In this document: positions 31,799 to 37,340 of the stretch, in pieces | Layout of the letters: every line of letters starts with the position of its first letter | Position numbering within the stretch: the stretch's first letter is position 1 | Assembly (NCBI RefSeq): GCF_014145455.1 | Contig: NZ_JACIVB010000053.1 | Coordinates: 1-37,340 of the forward strand | Source of the DNA: Limosilactobacillus rudii | GTDB taxonomy: Bacteria; Bacillota; Bacilli; Lactobacillales; Lactobacillaceae | DNA: 37,340 nucleotides | Direction of reading: 5' to 3' | Made by a program: the position numbers and the translations under genes | Notes under the pieces: generated by a model | What the model saw: the letters and a program-made list of their open reading frames with translations, nothing else | What the model was told of the DNA's origin: nothing | Database searches by the model: none

Positions 31799-32055
31799 AT
31801 AAAAAAGCACTCATCCCTTAATTAAAGGACGAGTGCTTCGCGTTACCACCTTTATTTACTAGATCCTCACAAATCTAGCCTCAGTAGGTTACTCTAATAA
31901 ATAGATTAGAATTACCTAGCACTAGTAACGTGTGCTAACCCGTTATCGACTAACAATCATCGATACCATTCCAAGCCCATCTTCAGTACAGCCGCTTGCT
32001 CCTTTTCACCACCCAGAAGCTCTCTAAAAAGTTTAAGTACTTACTCTGCTTTTCG
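31799..32055 (-). promoter_or_regulatory. T-box leader, probably methionine-specific
   Basis: The minus strand shows the standard parts in order: an AGTA-like sequence (GCAGAGTAAGTA) and GGTGGTGAAAAGG of stem I, a candidate specifier ATG (31969-31967) in GGAATGGTATCG, the T-box sequence AAAGGTGGTAACGCG (about 31838-31852), then a terminator stem AGCACTCGTCC...GGGATGAGTGCT followed by six T (31801-31838). In this class uncharged tRNA pairs with the specifier and the TGGT bulge and prevents termination. TGGT fits a tRNA with A at position 73, as Met tRNA has. It controls metQ-metN-metI-M20. Confidence 0.9.
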
Positions 32056-32091
32056 ATATGTTTTAACGTTTAATTAATTATTATGTGTTTT

Positions 32092-32119
32092 ATTATAATG
32101 ATTCTCTAATTTTTGTCAA
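32092..32119 (-). promoter_or_regulatory. Promoter of the met T-box operon
   Basis: On the minus strand TTGACA (32119-32114), 16 bases, TATAAT (32097-32092), both perfect. It overlaps the last codons and stop of the sucrose permease gene. Confidence 0.85.
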
Positions 32120-33419
32120 CACTAATTTTAATTATTGATGAATTATCTTTTTCGAATGGTTGACCGTTTACTTCTTGATTATCATCTCGAATAATAAAGT
32201 ATCCGTAAATTCCAGCGCACAATACGATTACTGCAATCACTAAAAAGGTAGGTTGGTAACCAATTTTATCTCTTAGTATTCCAAGAGGTGTTGATAAAAT
32301 AATTTGTCCGATGGCCCCAGCTATTCCAGTGACAATATTAATAGTTGCAGAAATTCGGGGGTCATAATGAAGTGTATAGTAACGAAACATGACAACAACA
32401 AAAATAGCTGTTTCTGGTGCATGAAGTAATTTAATGCATGATACACCGAAAGGATTTGTAATTAGGCCACATCCGGCAATCCGGATAAACATAAAGGTTG
32501 TACCAAGTAAAATTGTCTTTTTTAAACCGATTTTTCGCATAAGGATTGGAACAAGTCCCATCATAATTGATTCTAGAAATACTTCAATTGAATTTAAAAT
32601 CCCATACATATGATCTCCGGCAGCTTGTGTGGAGAAAAACTTGGTGAAGAACTGAGGGAACATTTGTTGGTCAAAGATTGTGTAGAATGTTCCGCTGAAT
32701 ACCAGAAAAATAGCGATTTCCCATAAACTTTTGATTTTGAAAATGTTGAGAAAATCTTTGGTAGTTGGTGGAGTTGCTTCACGTTGATTTTCTGAGATGT
32801 TTTCGAATTTTTTAATATTATTAGAATTGCGAATCGGATTCCAAAATATTAATGTTACTAATAAGAGGGCCGCAATTACTGATCCCGACCAGAAAACAAG
32901 ATAGGGACTAATTGTGAATAGATAACCGGCAGCAAGGGCAGCAGCGGCATAACCAAATGATCCCCAAGCCCGTGCTTGTCCATATTGATAGCCGAAGCGC
33001 CGACTAATTCGTTCAGCTAAGGCTTCAAACATTGGCGAAGCGGATAAATAAGCAAAAGTCAAATAAATAGACCCTAATAATGCCCCAAGCATGAAGTGAG
33101 TTCGTAAAATTGGAACATAAAGCCATGTGAAGAATGGGCCAAGGAAAATCTGTAAAACAGCACAAAAAATTAATAGATTCCTTTTGACACCAAGACGATC
33201 TTGAAAATTACTATATACAAGGTTCATTATTAATGAAATTGCAGAATTAAACGAATAAATAATACCTACTTGTGCCCCGGAGAAGCCTTCTTTAGTTGTT
33301 AACCAAATTTGGAAGAAGGACCACCAAATTCCCCAGCCGGCAAAAAATAATAACAAGCTTAACGAGTAACTAGTATAAAAAGGATTTTTCCATTGACTTT
33401 TCTGCTTCATGTTAATCAT
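32106..33419 (-). CDS. Oligosaccharide:H+ symporter, likely sucrose permease
   Basis: MFS permease of up to 437 residues with 12 helices, in the LacY/RafB/CscB group. FAGWGIWWSFFQIWL opens helix 1 and GYQYGQARAWGSFGYAA is the conserved loop after helix 4. It should carry sucrose (or a related fructoside) with a proton, unphosphorylated, and hand it to the GH32 enzyme encoded just upstream. The start at 33419 overlaps the GH32 stop by eight bases; a second ATG three codons on (33410) is as likely, since GGAG spacing suits neither perfectly. No terminator lies between it and the T-box leader. Confidence 0.87.
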   Translation of the reverse strand: MINMKQKSQWKNPFYTSYSLSLLLFFAGWGIWWSFFQIWLTTKEGFSGAQVGIIYSFNSAISLIMNLVYSNFQDRLGVKRNLLIFCAVLQIFLGPFFTWLYVPILRTHFMLGALLGSIYLTFAYLSASPMFEALAERISRRFGYQYGQARAWGSFGYAAAALAAGYLFTISPYLVFWSGSVIAALLLVTLIFWNPIRNSNNIKKFENISENQREATPPTTKDFLNIFKIKSLWEIAIFLVFSGTFYTIFDQQMFPQFFTKFFSTQAAGDHMYGILNSIEVFLESIMMGLVPILMRKIGLKKTILLGTTFMFIRIAGCGLITNPFGVSCIKLLHAPETAIFVVVMFRYYTLHYDPRISATINIVTGIAGAIGQIILSTPLGILRDKIGYQPTFLVIAVIVLCAGIYGYFIIRDDNQEVNGQPFEKDNSSIIKISVDKN

Positions 33420-34830
33420 CTTCTCCTAATGTATAGATATTTCCATGTAAGGTACAGTTATTAGAACTAATAGATGTAGTAATTTTCCGGGTAGTGTAGT
33501 AGCGTTCGGTAAATGAAACTGCACCATCATTAATGAAAAATTCAACAGAACTAGTATCAACAAAGATGTGGATATCAGTTAGTGGGGTAGTTAACGTTGC
33601 ATACCGATATTGGTCATTCTTTCCGCGACGAAATAGTGTAACCTGGTTATGACGGACTGCTAGTTTGATGATAGTTCCATTTGCATCATTTATTTGCCAG
33701 GCAAAAGTTTGTGGAGTTTCATTTTTCACTTTAAATAAATACTCAGTGTGTTGAGGGTCCGTTACCGATAATTGTTTATTACCAGTTAGTACGATTTCTT
33801 TATCTAAAATAGTAGCCGTTCGTAGTTGTTGCAATTCCTTAATAGGACGGCTCTTTAGACAATTATTTTCAAGTATAAGTTCTCGCGGTAATGTTAAAGA
33901 ACCGGCCCAACCATCGGCTTGTTCGTCCATCTTTTCTTCAAAGGGACTCATCCACCCGATTAAAATTCGGCGACCGTCTGGGGTAAGCATTGTTTGTGTA
34001 GCGTAAAAGTTATGTCCTTGATCAACTTCTTTGAAAGCTGTTCCTGAAAAAGCTGCTTGTTGATAGTTTAATTCGCCAATAGAATAACAAACCTGTGAAA
34101 GATTAAGAAAAGTCTTCTTCTGAGCTTTAATGCCCATTGGGGAGCATATTAAAACGTTTTGTCCATTTAACTCAAACATATCGGGACACTCCCACATCCA
34201 TCCTTCTGTTTCTTTGCCCTTTGAACAAGCGATTGGTCCGCAAGACTTCCAGTTTATTAGGTCAGAAGATTTATATAGGAGAATACGACCTAGATGATTG
34301 CTTTTACTTTGACTGCCAATAACCATATAGTACTCGGAATCATACTGCCAAACTTTAGGATCTCTAAAGTGTTGAGTATTATCGGTCGGAGTTGTAATGA
34401 TTGGGTTTTGGCTATATTTGTGGAAAGTAATTCCGTCATCGCTATAAGCCATATTTTGATTTTCATAAAAGTGATCAGTGTCATTATCTTGATAGTAGTT
34501 GTGTCCCGTATAAAAGAGATATAGTCGATCATCCTTAACAATTGCGGAACCTGAAAAGCAACCGCCACTATCTTCTTTATCACCTGGCACTAATGCAGTT
34601 GGAAGCTGTTCCCAATGTAATAGGTCTTTGCTTCGGACATGTCCCCAGTGCATTGGTCCCCATTCTGCAGAATATGGGTGGTATTGATAAAAAACATGGT
34701 AATAACCTTTGAAAAAGCATAAACCATTAGGGTCGTTTAGCCAGCCACCCGGAGTAGTTATATGGTATCGTTGGCGGTAACGGTTATTTGTGATCTGGAT
34801 AAATTTTGTTTGGTCGAGTTTATTAGCCAT
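33412..34830 (-). CDS. GH32 sucrose hydrolase (intracellular invertase/sucrose-6-P hydrolase type)
   Basis: Beta-fructosidase of 472 residues that splits sucrose, or sucrose-6-P, into fructose and a glucose unit. Catalytic residues: nucleophile D33 in WLNDPNG, transition-state stabiliser D157 in FRDP, acid/base E214 in WECPD. A C-terminal beta-sandwich follows (about 330-472). There is no signal peptide, so it works in the cytosol. The partner is a proton symporter rather than a phosphotransferase system, so free sucrose is the likely substrate; short fructans are possible. AAGGAG precedes ATG 34830. The promoter carries two LacI-type operators and a perfect cre. Confidence 0.93.
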   Translation of the reverse strand: MANKLDQTKFIQITNNRYRQRYHITTPGGWLNDPNGLCFFKGYYHVFYQYHPYSAEWGPMHWGHVRSKDLLHWEQLPTALVPGDKEDSGGCFSGSAIVKDDRLYLFYTGHNYYQDNDTDHFYENQNMAYSDDGITFHKYSQNPIITTPTDNTQHFRDPKVWQYDSEYYMVIGSQSKSNHLGRILLYKSSDLINWKSCGPIACSKGKETEGWMWECPDMFELNGQNVLICSPMGIKAQKKTFLNLSQVCYSIGELNYQQAAFSGTAFKEVDQGHNFYATQTMLTPDGRRILIGWMSPFEEKMDEQADGWAGSLTLPRELILENNCLKSRPIKELQQLRTATILDKEIVLTGNKQLSVTDPQHTEYLFKVKNETPQTFAWQINDANGTIIKLAVRHNQVTLFRRGKNDQYRYATLTTPLTDIHIFVDTSSVEFFINDGAVSFTERYYTTRKITTSISSNNCTLHGNIYTLGEDD

Positions 34831-34848
34831 TAATTATCGCTCCTTTTT

Positions 34849-34862
34849 TGTTAGCGCTTACA
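34849..34862 (-). promoter_or_regulatory. cre site of the sucrose operon
   Basis: On the minus strand TGTAAGCGCTAACA, a perfect match to TGWAANCGNTNWCA, between the -10 (34877-34882) and the ribosome site. CcpA bound here would block transcription of the sucrose genes on glucose. Confidence 0.85.
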
Positions 34863-34876
34863 GATTTGCTGACAAT

Positions 34877-34905
34877 AATATAATCCTTGACCAAATTTAT
34901 GTCAA
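34877..34905 (-). promoter_or_regulatory. Promoter of the sucrose operon
   Basis: On the minus strand TTGACA (34905-34900), 17 bases, TATATT (34882-34877). The -35 lies inside the operator at 34898-34913. Confidence 0.85.
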
Positions 34906-34933
34906 CCGGTTAATGTATTAATCGGTTGACATA
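34898..34933. promoter_or_regulatory. Paired LacI-type operators of the sucrose operon
   Basis: Two facing 16-base sites separated by four bases: TATGTCAACCGGTTAA (34898-34913) and TTAATCGGTTGACATA (34918-34933). Each centres on a palindrome of the AACCGGTT type, the usual shape for LacI-family sites. The first, read on the other strand, is identical to the site before pgi. Confidence 0.8.
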
Positions 34934-35029
34934 TCCTTAGAACCAGTAACGATTATTAAATTTAAAAATAAAAAAGGTCTATGATATGAGTACCCTTATC
35001 AAGTTAAAATACGAACCTATATACAAATA

Positions 35030-35063
35030 AGCTCCAGAATTAGTAAAACTAAACTCTGGAGCT
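35030..35063 (-). terminator. Terminator of the LacI-family gene
   Basis: Hairpin AGCTCCAGAATTAG/CTAAACTCTGGAGCT ending the regulator transcript before the sucrose promoter; the minus-strand tail TTATTTG is modest. Confidence 0.75.
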
Positions 35064-35077
35064 CTCTTCATTATTAA

Positions 35078-36067
35078 TTAAGCAGTTGTTCCATTATGAA
35101 AGGTGACAGGAATAGTAACGGAATGGATACCTTTTTGATGATTGATCCGTGCCTCTAAAATATTAACAGCAGTTTTAGCAATTTCGTTAATTGGTTGCTG
35201 AATCGTTGTTAAATTTGGGAATAGTAATTGGGTAACATCAGCACCATCGTAGCCAACTACTTTTAGGTCTTTGGGAACTTCTTTATGGAACTGGTGGGCA
35301 ACTTTAATTATAAGACTAGCATCAATGTCGTTTGAAGCAAAGATACCATCAACATTAGGGTGTTCCCTAAATAGTTTTTGAAATAGTAGAATTTTCTCCT
35401 GAATAGAGCTATTAAAACTCGTGTAGTAAATAATGGGCTTCATGTGGTTTGCTTTAACCGTGTATTCGTATGCAAGACGCCGATTTTGTGTAGGCGATGC
35501 TAAGGTAGTTGGTCCATTTGTATGAATAATGTGGCGACACCCAAGGTCGATCAACCGTTGCGTAGCCATTATTCCACCTTGGTAGTTATCAGAAGAAACG
35601 ATTGGTACGTCTTCGTTGACAGTTCGGTCAATAGAAACGATTGGTAAATTAGGATGGTGGTATTCAGGAAGTCCTTGATTGTGGGCTCCGACAATTAGCC
35701 CATCAACTTGATGTTCAAGTAGCTGTTGTAGATAATACTCTTCCTTTTCTGGGTCATTTTCACTATCTCCTAGGAGGACTTTATAGCCCTTTTTATAAAG
35801 ATTCTTTTCTAGTTCTGCAGTTAATTGACCAAAAAAAGGGTTATTAACTGTAGGGAAAATTAAACCAACAAAATTAGTTTCCTGCTTATATAACTGACGA
35901 GCAATACTATTAGGCCGATAATTTAATTTAGCCATAGCATCATGGACTTTTTTAATGGTTTTTTCACTTAGGTATCCACGGTGATTTAATACCCGTGAAG
36001 CAGTTGTTTTTGATACACCGGCCTCTTTTGCCACATCTTCTAGTTTTATGCGTCTTTTTTCGCTCAT
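35078..36067 (-). CDS. LacI-family regulator of sucrose genes (ScrR-like)
   Basis: Repressor of 329 residues. The helix-turn-helix is at about 7-26 (LEDVAKEAGVSKTTASRVLN), with the hinge helix NSIARQLYKQ after it, then a periplasmic-binding-like sensor (FVGLIFPTVNNPFFGQL, GLIVGAHN, SIDRTVNEDVPIVSSDN, GIFASNDIDA, VVGYDGADVTQLL, TTIQQP). It should bind the AACCGGTT-centred sites at 34898-34933 and 36223-36238 and let go when a sugar signal is present. The ribosome site (GAAGTG) is weak, in keeping with low expression. An extended -10 lies at 36102-36110. It is divergent from pgi, and the operator between them could also affect its own promoter. Confidence 0.92.
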   Translation of the reverse strand: MSEKRRIKLEDVAKEAGVSKTTASRVLNHRGYLSEKTIKKVHDAMAKLNYRPNSIARQLYKQETNFVGLIFPTVNNPFFGQLTAELEKNLYKKGYKVLLGDSENDPEKEEYYLQQLLEHQVDGLIVGAHNQGLPEYHHPNLPIVSIDRTVNEDVPIVSSDNYQGGIMATQRLIDLGCRHIIHTNGPTTLASPTQNRRLAYEYTVKANHMKPIIYYTSFNSSIQEKILLFQKLFREHPNVDGIFASNDIDASLIIKVAHQFHKEVPKDLKVVGYDGADVTQLLFPNLTTIQQPINEIAKTAVNILEARINHQKGIHSVTIPVTFHNGTTA

Positions 36068-36101
36068 TTTTTCACTTCAATTTCTATGTAATAATACCTA
36101 A

Positions 36102-36110
36102 ATTATATCA
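36102..36110 (-). promoter_or_regulatory. Extended -10 of the LacI-family gene
   Basis: On the minus strand TGATATAAT, a perfect extended -10, about 35 bases before the ATG. Confidence 0.6.
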
Positions 36111-36222
36111 TTGAAAAAAATTTTAAAACTAATTTTGTTGATTGGTATATTTTGACTAGGCATATAACATAAATAAAGTTAAAAAGTTTTACCCAAATTA
36201 TTGGTTGGTTTACGCATTAATA

Positions 36223-36259
36223 TTAACCGGTTGACATATATTTTTGGAAGCGATAACAT
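36223..36259 (+). promoter_or_regulatory. pgi promoter with LacI-type operator
   Basis: Operator TTAACCGGTTGACATA at 36223-36238, identical over all 16 bases to the sucrose site. Its TTGACA (36231-36236) is the -35, followed by 17 bases and TAACAT (36254-36259). Confidence 0.8.
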
Positions 36260-36287
36260 GATTACCGTAATAAAGAAAGCGATTTCA
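36245..36287 (+). promoter_or_regulatory. Two cre-like sites before pgi
   Basis: TGGAAGCGATAACA (36245-36258, 13 of 14 matches) overlaps the -10; AGAAAGCGATTTCA (36274-36287, 13 of 14) lies in the leader. The centres are 29 bases apart, close to three helical turns. Confidence 0.65.
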
Positions 36288-36309
36288 AAAAAGAAAGAAG
36301 ATTATAGCT

Positions 36310-37340
36310 ATGGCAAATATTTCCTTAGACGTACAAGGATTAAAGCAATTCGTACATGATAATGAACTTGGTGAAATGCAAGCAATGGTTAACGCTGCTA
36401 ATGATGAATTACGCAACGGAACAGGTGCTGGAGCGGACTTTCGCGACTGGCTCCACTTACCAACAGAATATGATAAAGAAGAATTTGCCCGAATTAAAAA
36501 GGCGGCCGCTAAGATTCAACGCGATTCGGATGTCCTGGTGGTAATTGGGATTGGTGGTTCATACCTTGGGGCCCAAATGGCAATTGACTTCTTGCACAAT
36601 ACCTTCTACCAAGCCCAAAAGGCGAAGGATCGGCAAGCACCATTGGTTGTCTTTGCCGGTAATTCCTTGAGTTCGACGTATGTGCATGACTTGATTCAAT
36701 TGATTGGTGATAAGGACTTCTCAATTAATATTGTTTCTAAGTCTGGAACCACAACTGAACCGTCAATCGCCTTTCGGATTTTTAAGGACCTCTTAATTAA
36801 GAAGTACGGAGAAACCGAAGCTAATAAGCGGATCTATGCTACCACCGATAAAGCGAAGGGCGCTTTGAAGACTGAGGCTGATGCTCATGGTTACGAAACC
36901 TTTGTAATTCCGGATGGTGTTGGTGGTCGTTACTCGGTTCTTTCCGCAGTAGGGTTATTGCCAATCGCTGCTTCTGGTGCAGATATTGATAAGCTAATGG
37001 CCGGGGCTGCCCAAGCAGAAAAGGATTATGTTGATCCGGACTTAAGTAAGAATGAAGCCTACCAATACGCTGCTTACCGGAACATTCTTTACCGTAAGGG
37101 CTATGAAACCGAATTATTGGAAAACTACGAGCCGAACATGCGGATGTTTGCCGAATGGTGGAAGCAGTTAGCCGGTGAATCAGAAGGGAAGGACCAAAAG
37201 GGGATCTACCCATCCTCAGCTAACTTTACCACCGACCTGCACTCCCTTGGTCAATACATCCAGGAAGGGCGCCGGTTCTTAATGGAGACCGTTGTTAAGC
37301 TTGATAAGCCAAACCATGATATGGAAATCCCAACCGAACC
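36310..37340 (+). CDS. pgi: Glucose-6-phosphate isomerase, 5' part (runs off window end)
   Basis: First 343 codons of phosphoglucose isomerase, which interconverts fructose-6-P and glucose-6-P; the full enzyme in this group is about 445 residues. Visible motifs are [13 protein letters not shown] near 80, the phosphate-binding [14 protein letters not shown] near 142, [11 protein letters not shown] near 206, and the catalytic-region [10 protein letters not shown] near 290. Codon use is richer in C and in preferred codons than the neighbours, as expected for an abundant enzyme. In a heterofermenter it sends fructose-derived F6P to G6P and the phosphoketolase route, which fits sharing an operator with the sucrose genes. 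ATG 36310 has only a weak AGAAGA site upstream. Confidence 0.95.
   Translation, partial: MANISLDVQGLKQFVHDNELGEMQAMVNAANDELRNGTGAGADFRDWLHLPTEYDKEEFARIKKAAAKIQRDSDVLVVIGIGGSYLGAQMAIDFLHNTFYQAQKAKDRQAPLVVFAGNSLSSTYVHDLIQLIGDKDFSINIVSKSGTTTEPSIAFRIFKDLLIKKYGETEANKRIYATTDKAKGALKTEADAHGYETFVIPDGVGGRYSVLSAVGLLPIAASGADIDKLMAGAAQAEKDYVDPDLSKNEAYQYAAYRNILYRKGYETELLENYEPNMRMFAEWWKQLAGESEGKDQKGIYPSSANFTTDLHSLGQYIQEGRRFLMETVVKLDKPNHDMEIPTE

Noticed and set aside
32041-32060. Transfer or integration boundary between the met and sucrose operons
   Set aside because: No repeats, integrase or base-composition jump; the junction is simply a promoter within the permease 3' end.
36839-37213. Long open frame antisense to pgi
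   Set aside because: It is a product of strong codon bias in pgi, lacks a ribosome site, and the plus-strand frame is plainly the isomerase.

Overview
The window looks like chromosome of a low-GC, heterofermentative lactic acid bacterium, most likely a Limosilactobacillus of the reuteri group. This is inferred from an ISLre2-type transposase, strong AGGAGG ribosome sites, A+T-rich spacers with compact hairpin terminators, CcpA-type cre sites, a T-box leader, and sugar genes (intracellular alpha-galactosidase, permease-fed sucrose hydrolase, phosphoglucose isomerase) typical of that group. No rRNA, CRISPR array, prophage or plasmid origin is seen. One tRNA (His) is present.

Layout. 1-927: 5' part of an ISLre2 transposase, cut by the window edge. 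1026-3499: cation diffusion facilitator, a 30-residue membrane peptide, a small serine hydrolase and a PsiE-like membrane protein. 3669-5488: a diverged triosephosphate isomerase, tRNA-His and an AraC regulator whose 5' end appears frameshifted. 5536-8460: a YczE-type membrane protein and a GH36 alpha-galactosidase in one operon behind a cre-overlapped promoter. 8600-14430: an EamA exporter, then an aldo/keto reductase - PAP2 phosphatase - PLD/helicase/DUF3427 operon and a coiled-coil protein. 14532-19518: RclA-like disulfide reductase, DEDDh exonuclease, exported matrixin-type protease, P1B metal ATPase. 19627-22437: a phosphopentomutase-like protein that has lost catalytic residues, facing an Rrf2 - NmrA-like reductase - 43-residue peptide operon. 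22458-26986: a quaternary-amine ABC transporter, a zinc-independent dehydrogenase broken at a run of eight A, and MsrB. 27089-27792: a second peptide of the same small family (36 residues) and an AhpD-like protein. 27961-32119: methionine-type ABC transporter plus M20 peptidase under a T-box leader with an apparent ATG specifier. 32106-37340: sucrose permease, GH32 hydrolase and LacI regulator, divergent from pgi (runs off the end).

How parts work together. The sucrose genes and pgi carry an identical 16-bp operator over their -35 boxes, and each has cre sites at or just after the -10. Sucrose entry and hydrolysis, and the step that turns fructose-6-P into glucose-6-P for the phosphoketolase route, therefore look co-controlled by the LacI protein and CcpA. 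The alpha-galactosidase, the AraC gene and the 36-residue peptide also have cre-like sites. Several redox-protection genes (RclA-like, MsrB, AhpD-like, Rrf2/NmrA) are scattered through the middle.

Most novel signals: the paired tiny membrane-peptide genes, the phosphopentomutase-like protein lacking its metal ligands, the shared scr/pgi operator, and two apparent one-base frameshifts.
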